Below, one piece after another: positions 56,397 through 64,000 of a stretch of DNA of 64,000 bases. Below the pieces are notes generated by a model. That model ran no database searches and had not been told where the DNA came from. It saw only the letters and a list, made by a program, of their open reading frames with translations. The stretch is taken from contig NZ_CAJSLV010000048.1 of the NCBI RefSeq assembly GCF_907177275.1, positions 62,001 through 126,000 on the forward strand. Direction: 5' to 3'. Positions within the stretch are counted from its first letter, which is position 1, and every line of letters starts with the position of its first letter. Made by a program: the position numbers and the translations under genes. The DNA is from Actinacidiphila cocklensis. Lineage in GTDB: Bacteria; Actinomycetota; Actinomycetes; Streptomycetales; Streptomycetaceae.

Positions 56397-56803
56397 GCGA
56401 CACCGTTAAAACATTGTTCCCATTGAACACAGCCACGTGAGACACCTTCCCCGTCGAAGACTCCCGTCCATTCCGGGACCACCGCCGACTATGGCACCGG
56501 GATCGCGCCGCCGTCCATCGGTCCTCCCTCATCACGGAACGCGAATAAGGCTTTCCCCAATACCTTTTGATCTTGACTGGATGCCCCCTGCCGCCTTCCC
56601 TGCGCCCCGTTGACACGCTTCTGTGTTCCATGCAAATCTGGCGGAGCCGGGGACAGGCGCAAGGCACTGTTTCCCGATAGGACAGGTGAGTGCACCATCA
56701 AGTGGCCGACGCATTCCCTTTTCTTTCCGAGTCCCCCGAGAAATCGGGCCGCCGCCGAATTATCGGACGGCGAAGTGCACCGCCCTGAGAGAAGGAGTCC
56801 GCC
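56397..56803. other. Lower-GC spacer before the RiPP-like genes
   Basis: 407 bp with no credible gene. Its base composition is visibly more AT-rich than the window average (for example TTAAAACATTGTTCCC and AATAAGGCTTTCCCC), which suggests foreign origin. It must contain the promoter of the peptide gene; I cannot place it with confidence. A GAAGGAG ribosome binding site ends the spacer. Confidence 0.5.
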
Positions 56804-56887
56804 ATGAAGAAGATCACCGTCCGCAAGGCCGGCACGGTCCGTCTGACCTCGGCCGCCGCCTCGGCCTACTGCTGCGGCGCCAGCTGA
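56804..56887 (+). CDS. Candidate RiPP precursor peptide, 27 residues
   Basis: Starts at ATG 56804 behind GAAGGAG with eight-base spacing. A basic leader-like half, MKKITVRKAGTVRLT, is followed by a small-residue stretch SAAASA and the C-terminus YCCGAS. Length, leader/core layout, paired cysteines and a downstream PqqD-like (RRE) protein fit a ribosomally made, post-translationally modified peptide. A hairpin starts right after the stop. I do not recognise the precursor family. Cysteine modification, AxA-type processing and the final structure are all unknown. Confidence 0.65.
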   Translation: MKKITVRKAGTVRLTSAAASAYCCGAS

Positions 56888-56924
56888 GCCGCCGGCCCGG
56901 GCCGCCTGCCTCACGGCCGGCGGC
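56888..56924. promoter_or_regulatory. Stem-loop directly after the peptide gene
   Basis: GCCGCCGGCC (56888-56897) pairs perfectly with GGCCGGCGGC (56915-56924), 17-base loop. It begins at the base after the stop codon. Such hairpins between a precursor gene and its processing genes often act as leaky terminators or stabilisers that keep precursor mRNA in excess. Confidence 0.65.
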
Positions 56925-57003
56925 CCGGGCCGCCCACGTCCCGACCCGCACAGCGCGACCGCAGACCCCGCAGCAGCCCGCGACCCGTAGCAGTGAGGCA
57001 GAC

Positions 57004-58233
57004 ATGGCAACGGTTTCCCCGGATCTCGACCAGCCGGTGCGGCTGCATCCGCTGACCTACCTGGAGGAGGGCGACGAGGTCACCGTGGGGCGCGCGGACA
57101 TCGACTCCTACGGGCTCTTCCCGGTCGACGGCGCCGCGCTGCTGCGCCGCCTTGAGGCCGGCGAGTCGCCCAACGCCGCCGCCCGCTGGTACACCGAGCA
57201 GTACGGCGAGCAGGTGGACGTCGCCGAGTTCCTGGAGGTCCTGGAGGAGCTGGAGCTGCTGGTCAAGGACGGCGAGCAGACGGCGCAGGCGACAGGCCCG
57301 GTGCGCTGGCAGCGCCTGGGGCGCGCGCTGTTCTCCCCCGTCGCGTGGGCCTTCTACGGCCTGCTGGTCGCCGCGGCGGCGGCCGCCGTGATCCGCACCC
57401 CCGAGCTGTTACCGCGCTACCAGCACCTGTTCTTCACCCACTCCTCGCTGGTGGTGCTCACCTTGGGCATCGTGCTCGGCCAGGTGCCCTGGATCCTCGC
57501 GCACGAGGCCTTCCACGCCCTCGCCGGCCGCCGGCTCGGCCTGCGCTCCACCCTCTCGATCGGCCGGCGCTTCTACTACGTCGTCTTCGTGACCGCGCTG
57601 GACGGGCTGGTGGCCGTGCCGCGCCGCAAGCGCTACCTGCCGATGCTGGCCGGCATGCTGCTCGACGTCCTGGTCGTCTGCGGCCTGACGCTGGGCGCGG
57701 CGGGGCTGCACGGCAGCACCGGCGCCGCAGGCGTCGTCCACCGGCTGCTGCTGTCCATGGCCTTCGCCGTCGTACTGCGGCTGGCCTGGCAGTTCTACTT
57801 CTTCCTGCGCACCGACCTGTACTACCTGGCGATCACCGTCCTGGGCTGCAACGACCTGCAGACCGTGGCCCGCCAGCAGCTGCGCAACCGCGTCGTACGG
57901 CTGCTGCGCAGGCCCGAGCGGGCGGTCGAGGAGTCCGGCTGGACCGACCGGGACCGCGAGGTCGCCCGCTGGTATTCGTGGCTGATGGCGGCCGGTTACG
58001 TGTTCCTGACCACGACCCTGCTGACCGCCGTCATTCCGACCGGCATCAAGGTGACGCGGATGGCCGTGCACAAACTCGACGCGAATCTCTCGCCGGCGAA
58101 TATCGCCGACGTGATCGTCTTCCTGATCCTCAACTTCGGCGAGCTGTTCCTGGCCGGCTATCTGGCCGCCAGGAGCTGGCGGCGCAGGAACAGGGCGACG
58201 GCCCCCGCCTCGCCCCCGCCGCAGACCGCCTGA
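57004..58233 (+). CDS. PqqD-like (RRE) domain fused to M50-type membrane metalloprotease
   Basis: 409 residues. Residues about 10-90 (VRLHPLTYLEEGDEVTVGRA, DGAALLRRLEAGESPNAAAR) form a PqqD-like winged-helix domain, the type that binds RiPP leaders. The rest has about six membrane helices. The zinc motif is HEAFH (167-171) in LGQVPWILAHEAFHALAGRR, and Asp271 in FFLRTDLYYLAI is the likely third ligand, as in YydH-like putative peptide zinc metalloproteases. It may bind, cleave and help export the 27-residue peptide encoded 116 bp upstream. The start ATG 57004 follows GAGG. Confidence 0.82.
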   Translation: MATVSPDLDQPVRLHPLTYLEEGDEVTVGRADIDSYGLFPVDGAALLRRLEAGESPNAAARWYTEQYGEQVDVAEFLEVLEELELLVKDGEQTAQATGPVRWQRLGRALFSPVAWAFYGLLVAAAAAAVIRTPELLPRYQHLFFTHSSLVVLTLGIVLGQVPWILAHEAFHALAGRRLGLRSTLSIGRRFYYVVFVTALDGLVAVPRRKRYLPMLAGMLLDVLVVCGLTLGAAGLHGSTGAAGVVHRLLLSMAFAVVLRLAWQFYFFLRTDLYYLAITVLGCNDLQTVARQQLRNRVVRLLRRPERAVEESGWTDRDREVARWYSWLMAAGYVFLTTTLLTAVIPTGIKVTRMAVHKLDANLSPANIADVIVFLILNFGELFLAGYLAARSWRRRNRATAPASPPPQTA

Positions 58234-58341
58234 CCCGCCCGGTCCGCAGGGCCGCCGCGCGCTCCCGCACCACGCAGATCACGACCGACGGACGGCACCG
58301 GCAGCGCGCTCGCGAGCCGGCCCGTGGAAGGAGAACGCCGC

Positions 58342-60435
58342 ATGGACCAGGCAGAGTTCCGCCACCACTGGGTGCACGGAGGCTCACGACGGAGCCGGGC
58401 CGACGCCGTACGCTCGCTTGCGGCTCCGCCCGCGCTCCTGCCGTCAGGACTGCCCGTCGACGCGCACCGCCGGCTGCGCGGCCCGTACACCGCGGCCAAC
58501 ACGGTGGTGCGGGCGCTGGTGCCCGAGGTACTGCGGCGCGACGCGGCCCCGGTGCGCCGCTACGACATCGAGGTGCTGTCCGTGGCGCCGGAGTTGGGCG
58601 ACCAGGTCCCCAACTCGCGCGAGACGCTGACCTCGATGGCGCTCCCCGCCGAGCGCACCCGCTACTACGCGCGGCTGCGGACCAAGCGGATCGCCAACGG
58701 GCTGGCCGAGTTCGTCCGTGACGCGCTGCCCTCCGACGGGCCGCGCACCCTGGTGGTGGAGAACGCCGAGCACGCCGAGGCCACCGACGTCGAGTTCATC
58801 GCCGCGCTGGTGCGGCGGGTGGACCCGGCCCGCCTCACCGTCGTGGTCTGCTGCGGCGGGGACGGAACGGCGCTGGACGAGCGGCTGCGGTCGGTCCTGG
58901 AGGCCCGCGCGCTGGAAACCGCCGTCGTGGCAGGGCCGTCCGCGCCGCCGGGCCAGGACGCCTGGTCGTACGTGAGCGGCGAGTGCCTGGCCGAGGAGCC
59001 CGCCACCCGCGCCGCCTACGAGGCGCTCACCCCTGCGGAAAGGGCCGCGCTGCACGACCGCAGGGCCGCGGAGGTCCTCGCGGTGGGCGACTTCTCGTAC
59101 GGCCTCGGCGCCGTCCCCTTCCACCTGGAACGCGGCAGCGACCCCGTCGGCGCCGCCCTTCCCGTGCTTCTCGCCGCTGCCGACCACTGCCTGGTGAACG
59201 GCTTCTACGACGCGGTCGTCGACTACGGCACCCGGGCTTTCGCGCTGCTCGACGGCACGGGGGACGACGCCCTGTGGTGGAAGTTCGCCGTCAAACAAGG
59301 ACTGGCGCTCTCGATATTGTCGCGGACCCGCGAAGCCGAGGAAATCTACGACCGGGCAAGACTTCTGTCCACCGACCCTGCCGTGCATTTGGCGTGCTCT
59401 TATTCCACGGCAATGCTCTACACCCGGCATAATGACCCGGCCGACCGCGACGAGAAGAAGGCGAAAGCCCTGCTGAACGGCGCGGTCGCGACTGCGTCGC
59501 TGCTGCCCGACCGGGTCGAGCGGGCCTTCCAGAGCGCCTTTTACAAAAACGGTCGCGCACTGGTCGAAGTCAATCTCGGCGACCCCGCGGAAGCGCTCAG
59601 GCTCGTGACCGAGTGCGTCGACGACCTCGACAGGCAACTGGAACCCGACGAGCACCGCCTGCACCGCTCGGTGCTCAAGAACAACCGCGCCCGCGTCTAC
59701 ACGGGACTGGGCCGCCTGGACGAGGCGCTGGCCGACTACGCCGTCGTCATCGAGCAGGACCCCAACCACGCCGAGCACTACCTCGAACGCGGCAACATCC
59801 TGCGGCGGCTGGGCCGCACCGAGGAGGCACTGGCCGACTACGCACGGGCGATGCGGCTGTCCCCGCCCTTCCCCGAGATCTGCTACAACCGCGGCGACCT
59901 GCGGCTGTCGGAGGGCGACACCGCCGGCGCGCTGGCCGACTTCGACTACGTCATCGACCTGGAGCCGGACTTCGTCGACGCCTACGTCAACCGGGCCGGG
60001 CTGCACCTGGACGAGGGCCGGCTCGACGCCGCCCGGCAGGACGCCGAGACCGGACTCCTGCTCGACGCCGACAACGCCTACCTGCACGTGGTCGTGGGCC
60101 AGGTGCACGCCGAGGGCGAGGACCTCGCCGCAGCCGAGGACGCGTACGACCGGGCCGTCGCGGCCGATCCGAGCCTGGTCACCGCGCTGTCCGGGCGGGC
60201 CGCGGTCCGCTTCGAGAGCGGCCGGACGGACGCCGCGCTGGAGGACATGCGCCGGGCGGTGGAGCTGTCCCCCGACGACGCGGCACTGCGCTACAACCGG
60301 GCGTTCCTCCACCAGGCCCGCGAGGAATGGGACAGCGCGCTGGCCGACCTGGAGGTCGCGGGCGCCCTCGCCCCCGACGACGAGGACATCGTCGCCGCCC
60401 TGAAGACCTGCCGCGTGAAGACAGGCCGGGCGTGA
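58342..60435 (+). CDS. TPR protein of the RiPP-like locus
   Basis: 697 residues from ATG 58342 with AAGGAG eight bases upstream (a GTG at 58324 is also in frame). The first about 270 residues include a segment like the Walker-B part of LuxR/AfsR-type ATPases (RTLVVENAEHAEATDVEFIA, LTVVVCCGGDG), but no P-loop is visible. About seven tetratricopeptide repeats fill 440-690 (ALADYAVVIEQDPNHAEHYL, RGNILRRLGRTEEALADYAR). Codons around 59290-59590 are unusually AT-rich. It overlaps the flavin reductase gene by GTGA. It is probably a scaffold or regulator of the locus; function unknown. Confidence 0.75.
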   Translation: MDQAEFRHHWVHGGSRRSRADAVRSLAAPPALLPSGLPVDAHRRLRGPYTAANTVVRALVPEVLRRDAAPVRRYDIEVLSVAPELGDQVPNSRETLTSMALPAERTRYYARLRTKRIANGLAEFVRDALPSDGPRTLVVENAEHAEATDVEFIAALVRRVDPARLTVVVCCGGDGTALDERLRSVLEARALETAVVAGPSAPPGQDAWSYVSGECLAEEPATRAAYEALTPAERAALHDRRAAEVLAVGDFSYGLGAVPFHLERGSDPVGAALPVLLAAADHCLVNGFYDAVVDYGTRAFALLDGTGDDALWWKFAVKQGLALSILSRTREAEEIYDRARLLSTDPAVHLACSYSTAMLYTRHNDPADRDEKKAKALLNGAVATASLLPDRVERAFQSAFYKNGRALVEVNLGDPAEALRLVTECVDDLDRQLEPDEHRLHRSVLKNNRARVYTGLGRLDEALADYAVVIEQDPNHAEHYLERGNILRRLGRTEEALADYARAMRLSPPFPEICYNRGDLRLSEGDTAGALADFDYVIDLEPDFVDAYVNRAGLHLDEGRLDAARQDAETGLLLDADNAYLHVVVGQVHAEGEDLAAAEDAYDRAVAADPSLVTALSGRAAVRFESGRTDAALEDMRRAVELSPDDAALRYNRAFLHQAREEWDSALADLEVAGALAPDDEDIVAALKTCRVKTGRA

Positions 60436-60962
60436 CCACCGCCGAGCCGGCCGTGCACGGGGCGGCCGGCCCGGCGGGGCACCCGCTGCACGGGCCGGCC
60501 GGGCAGCGTGCGCTGCGCGATGTGCTGGGCCGCTACGCCACCGGCGTCGCGGTGGTCACCACCTGGCACCAGGGGCGGCCGGCCGGCGTCACCGTCAACT
60601 CCTTCACCTCGGTGTCCCTGGACCCGCCGCTCGTCCTGTGGTGCCTGAACGCCTCCTCCGGCAGCCGGTCCGCCTTCACCCGCGCCGAGCACTTCGCGGT
60701 CAACGTGCTCGCCGCGGACCAGGGCGACCTGTGCACCCGCTTCACCCGCCCCGGCGACCGCTTCGCCGGCCTGCCGGTGCACACCGGCCCGCACGGCCTG
60801 CCGCTGCTGCCCGGCGCGGTCGCCGTCCTGCTGTGCCGCCGCGCCGGCCTCCTGCCGGCCGGCGACCACCTGCTGCTGCTCGGCGCCGTGACGGACCACA
60901 GCATGTCCCCGGGACCCGCGCTGCTGTTCGCCGACGGCGGCTACCACACCGGTCCCGGCTAG
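60432..60962 (+). CDS. Flavin reductase-like FMN-binding protein
   Basis: 176 residues of the split-barrel flavin reductase family (HpaC/ActVB-like). Signature segments are YATGVAVVTTWHQGRPAGVT, NSFTSVSLDPPLVLWCLNAS and FAVNVLAADQGDLCTRFT. It would supply reduced FMN/FAD to an oxygenase, or act on its own. The GTG overlaps the TPR stop, so it belongs to the same transcript as the RiPP-like genes. No partner monooxygenase is in the window. Its end overlaps the convergent Tricorn gene by four bases. Confidence 0.86.
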   Translation: MTTAEPAVHGAAGPAGHPLHGPAGQRALRDVLGRYATGVAVVTTWHQGRPAGVTVNSFTSVSLDPPLVLWCLNASSGSRSAFTRAEHFAVNVLAADQGDLCTRFTRPGDRFAGLPVHTGPHGLPLLPGAVAVLLCRRAGLLPAGDHLLLLGAVTDHSMSPGPALLFADGGYHTGPG

Positions 60963-63900
60963 GACGGGTCCAGCGGCGGCAACGGCGGCGGGGTCTTGGC
61001 CGGGGAGACCTCCAGGGCGGCCAGCGCGAGCGAGACGGCCTCGTCCAGCTGCGGATCGGAACCCGCCGCCCACTGCTGCGGGGTGCAGACCACCTCGATG
61101 TCCGGGTCGACGCCGTGGTTCTCCACCTCCCAGCCGTAACCCTCCAGCCAGAAGGCGTACTTGGGCTGGGTGACGGCCGTCCCGTCGACGAGCTGGTAGC
61201 GGCTGTCGACGCCGATCACGCCGCCCCAGGTGCGGGTGCCGACGACCGGGCCGATGCCCAGCGCACGGATCGCCGCGTTCACCACGTCGCCGTCGGAGCC
61301 GGAGAACTCGTCGGCCACCGCGACGACCGGGCCGCGCGGGGCGTCCTGCGGGTAACTGATCGGGTGGCCGCCGCGCGGCAGGTCCCAGCCGACGATCCTG
61401 CGGGCCAGCTTCTCGATCACCAGCTGCGAGGTGTGGCCGCCCCGGTTCTCCCGCAGGTCCACCACCAGGCCCTCGCGCGCCACCTCGACCCGCAGGTCGC
61501 GGTGCAGCTGGGCCCAGCCGCTGCCGACCATGTCCGGCACGTGCAGATAGCCGAGCCGGCCGCCCGACACCTCGTGCACGTGGGCCCGGCGCCCGGCGAC
61601 CCAGTCGTGGTAACGCAGCGCCTCCTCGTCGTCGAGCGGCACCGCCACCACGTGCCGGACAGGCCCGCCCGACTGAGCGGTCACCGACAGCTCGACCGGC
61701 TTGCCCGCGGTGCCGACCAGCAGCGGCCCGGGTCCCGCCACCGGGTCCACCGGGCGGCCGTCGACCGCGAGCAGCACGTCGCCCGCGCGTACGGCCACGC
61801 CCGGCGCCGACAGCGGCGAGCGCGCGTGCGGGTCGGAGGACTCCCCCGGCAGCACCCGGTCGACCCGCCAGCGCCCGTCCTCGGCGCGGGAGAGGTCCGC
61901 GCCGAGCAGCCCCTGCCGGTGCAGCGGGTCGCGGTAGCCGCCGGGCGGGATGACGTACGCGTGCGAGGTGCCCAGCTCGCCGTGCAGCTCCCACAGCAGG
62001 TCCACCAGGTCGTCGTGGGTGGCGACCCGGTCGAGCAGCGGGCGGTAGCGCTCGGCGACGCCGTCCCAGTCGAGGCCGCCCATGTCGGCGCGCCAGAAGT
62101 TGTCCCTGGCCAGCCGGTGGGTCTCGGCGAACATCTGCCGCCACTCCTCCTGCGGGTACACGGTCATCCGGATACGCGACAGGTCCACGGTGACCGAACC
62201 GCCGGACTCGTCGTCCGGGTCGGCCTTGCTGTCCGAGGGCACCACCCGCAGCCGGCTGCCGTCGGTCAGCAGCACCCGCGTACCGTCGCCGGTCACCGCG
62301 AAGTCGTCGGCGTCCTCGGCCAGTTCCTCCAGCCGCAACTGGACCAGGTCGTAGCGCTCCAGCAAGGTGCCGGGCGGCTGCGCCTCGGGCGTGGCAAGGG
62401 CCGCACCGAGGGTGCCGACCAGCGGGTGGCGCAGCCACAGCACACCGCCCTTGGCCGCGCGCAGCCCGGAGTAGCGGCCCGCCTCGACCGGGAAGGGCAC
62501 GATGCGGTCCGCCAGGCCCTCGGGGTCGACCCGGGTGGCCGGGGTGCGCGGGCCGTCGCTCTTGGCGTCGCCGTCGCCCTTCTCGCGGCTCTTGTCCTCG
62601 TCGCCCTTCGCGCCGCCGTCCTGCTCGTCGTCGTCCGGCTCGTACGGCCTGCCGTGCCGCTGCGGCCCGAACGGCGACGGGGTCGTCGCGGCCAGCGTGA
62701 TCAGGTACGGGCGGCCGGCGTTGGCGAAGGACAGGTCGAAGACGTGGGCGTCGTAGACCGGGTCGAAGGCCCGCTCCGACAGGAATGCCAGATGGCGGCC
62801 GTCGGCGGTGAAGGCCGGCGCGTAGTCGTTGAAACGCAGCGGCGTCGCGTCGGTCACCGCGAGGTCGGCGGTGGCGGCCAGCTTCAGCTGCCGCAGCGAG
62901 CCGGGTCCCGGCGCGGACCACGCCAGCCACGCGGAGTCCGGCGAGAAGGCGAGCCCGGTGGCGTCGCCCGCGTCGCTCGACGCGACCTCGCGGACCTCGC
63001 CGGTCTGCGTCTCCACCAGCAGCACCCGGCCGTCGTGCGAGGCGACCGCGATGCGGTGCCCGTCGGGCGACACCTCGACCTCCAGCACCCTGCCGAGCCG
63101 CCCGGCGGCCAGCCGCCGCGGCGCGGTGCCGGCCGGCAGGCCCACCGCGGGGGCCAGTTCGAGGGCGTCCTCGCCGCCGTCCGCGTCGGTCACCCACACC
63201 ACGTGCTGCTCGCCGTCCGCGCCGCCGGGCGCGAAGACCCGCGGGTGCCGGGTGCGCACCCCGGGCTGGGCCGCCAGCACGCGGGCCGGGCCGCCGCGGT
63301 GGGTGACCCAGTGGGTGGTGCCGCGGATCTCGACCGCGCTGCCGCGCCCGGTGTGGTCGGGGCGGGCGTCGCCCAGGTGGTGGGCGGCGCGCACGGGGTG
63401 CGGCTGGAGGTCGGTGCGCTGGCCGCCGAGGGCGATCTCCAGCGGGCGCGGCTCGGCGTCCACCAGGTCGTCCAGCAGGTACAGCCGGCCGCCCGAGGTC
63501 CAGGACACCCGGACGCCGTCCGTACCCGCCTGCCGGGCGTAGAAACCGTCCAGGGCGCTGTGCCGGCGCAGGTCCGTGCCGTCGGGAAGGCTGGAGTAGA
63601 GCGCGCCGACGCCCTCGTGGTCGGACAGGAAGGCGATCCGCTCCCCCACCCACATCGGGCACTCGATGTTGCCGTCGAGGCCGGTGTGCACCCGGCCGAA
63701 CTCGCCGCTGCCGTCCGGGTCCAGCCACAACTTGCCCGCGGTGCCGCCGCGGTAGCGCTTCCAGTACGCCGCCTCGCGGCCCATCAGCACCGACTGCAGC
63801 AGCACCGCACCCCCGGGGCCGTACGCCACGTCGCCGACCGGTCCGTAGGGCAGCCTGGTGTCCTGCCCGCCGTCCAGCGGGACCGTGCGCGCCCAGGCCC

Positions 63901-64000
63901 GGCGCGCGGACGGCAGACCGTACGCGCTGGTCACCACCAGCGCGCCGTCCGGCGCCCAGGTGCGCACCGCGGTCCGCGCGTCGCCCCAGTACGTCAGCCG
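60959..64000 (-). CDS. Tricorn protease, N-terminus beyond the window
   Basis: At least 1013 residues; the frame is open to base 64000 (reading RLTYWGDARTAVRTWAPDG there), so the start lies outside. Order: beta-propeller repeats with WD-like blades (ECPMWVGERIAFLSDHEGVG, GLAFSPDSAWLAWSAPGP), an acidic/Lys-rich spacer, the C1 domain, a PDZ domain (GVAVRAGDVLLAVDGRPVDP) and the S41 protease domain with the nucleophile Ser in DEFSGSDGDVVNAAIRALGI. It degrades peptides released by the proteasome or Lon. It is convergent with the flavin reductase gene. Confidence 0.93.
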   Translation of the reverse strand, partial: RLTYWGDARTAVRTWAPDGALVVTSAYGLPSARRAWARTVPLDGGQDTRLPYGPVGDVAYGPGGAVLLQSVLMGREAAYWKRYRGGTAGKLWLDPDGSGEFGRVHTGLDGNIECPMWVGERIAFLSDHEGVGALYSSLPDGTDLRRHSALDGFYARQAGTDGVRVSWTSGGRLYLLDDLVDAEPRPLEIALGGQRTDLQPHPVRAAHHLGDARPDHTGRGSAVEIRGTTHWVTHRGGPARVLAAQPGVRTRHPRVFAPGGADGEQHVVWVTDADGGEDALELAPAVGLPAGTAPRRLAAGRLGRVLEVEVSPDGHRIAVASHDGRVLLVETQTGEVREVASSDAGDATGLAFSPDSAWLAWSAPGPGSLRQLKLAATADLAVTDATPLRFNDYAPAFTADGRHLAFLSERAFDPVYDAHVFDLSFANAGRPYLITLAATTPSPFGPQRHGRPYEPDDDEQDGGAKGDEDKSREKGDGDAKSDGPRTPATRVDPEGLADRIVPFPVEAGRYSGLRAAKGGVLWLRHPLVGTLGAALATPEAQPPGTLLERYDLVQLRLEELAEDADDFAVTGDGTRVLLTDGSRLRVVPSDSKADPDDESGGSVTVDLSRIRMTVYPQEEWRQMFAETHRLARDNFWRADMGGLDWDGVAERYRPLLDRVATHDDLVDLLWELHGELGTSHAYVIPPGGYRDPLHRQGLLGADLSRAEDGRWRVDRVLPGESSDPHARSPLSAPGVAVRAGDVLLAVDGRPVDPVAGPGPLLVGTAGKPVELSVTAQSGGPVRHVVAVPLDDEEALRYHDWVAGRRAHVHEVSGGRLGYLHVPDMVGSGWAQLHRDLRVEVAREGLVVDLRENRGGHTSQLVIEKLARRIVGWDLPRGGHPISYPQDAPRGPVVAVADEFSGSDGDVVNAAIRALGIGPVVGTRTWGGVIGVDSRYQLVDGTAVTQPKYAFWLEGYGWEVENHGVDPDIEVVCTPQQWAAGSDPQLDEAVSLALAALEVSPAKTPPPLPPLDPS

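Noticed and set aside
56397-56803. Second precursor peptide gene in the spacer before the 27-residue peptide
   Set aside because: Short ATG frames exist (for example one of 15 codons at 56630) but lack a ribosome binding site and any leader/core pattern.

Overview
The window is about 72% GC and has the codon use, GTG/TTG starts and four-base ATGA/GTGA stop-start overlaps of an actinomycete chromosome. Many parts point to Streptomyces or a close relative: Scr1-type HTH/DUF397 pairs, a LAETG surface protein, and the mixture of nirBD, ppdK, dusB, glyS, znu-zur, uppS-recO, leuA, era, corC-ybeY-phoH and rnz. No rRNA, tRNA, CRISPR array or complete insertion sequence was seen. Gene functions are read from protein motifs; regulatory sites are read from inverted repeats and spacing.

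Layout. 1-9 kb: end of the assimilatory nitrite reductase operon (nirB-nirD), a GH10 xylanase and its probable LacI repressor sharing a CGAA-N3-TTCG operator, a secreted protein with a frameshift in a C8 tract before its LAETG sortase signal, and pyruvate phosphate dikinase. 9-16 kb: dusB, then two drug-efflux type MFS genes with MarR, TetR and MmyB-like regulators. 16-23 kb: glycyl-tRNA synthetase, the zinc uptake operon znuACB-zur behind tandem Zur boxes, uppS and recO. 23-31 kb: a two-component pair, an MMPL exporter, a TerB-like zinc-ribbon protein, leuA with a leucine-rich leader peptide, and a protealysin-like protease with its emfourin inhibitor. 31-38 kb: a WXG100-like/toxin-like/small membrane protein cassette, a lytic transglycosylase with a structured leader, an MFS exporter and a divergent Lrp-type regulator.

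38-51 kb: era, amtB-glnK behind GlnR-like boxes, a degenerate cytidine deaminase, a phosphotransferase, a STAND NTPase beside an Scr1-type HTH/DUF397 pair, then corC-ybeY-phoH. The phoH gene is interrupted in frame by a 360-residue intein with class 3 (W-C-T) features and a LAGLIDADG endonuclease. 51-56 kb: a PfkB kinase divergent from a GH4 phospho-glycosidase, an acid phosphatase, RNase Z and a HIT protein. 56-61 kb is the most unusual stretch. An IS5-type transposase remnant and a lower-GC spacer precede a 27-residue peptide gene ending in YCCGAS, then a PqqD-like/M50-like membrane metalloprotease, a TPR protein and a flavin reductase on the same strand. This looks like a small, possibly undescribed RiPP (ribosomally made, modified peptide) locus. 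The window ends inside a Tricorn protease gene.

Three long intergenic gaps (8.75-9.1, 15.6-15.9 and 21.0-21.3 kb) hold copies of the same palindromic repeat family, so those gaps are repeat clusters rather than missed genes.
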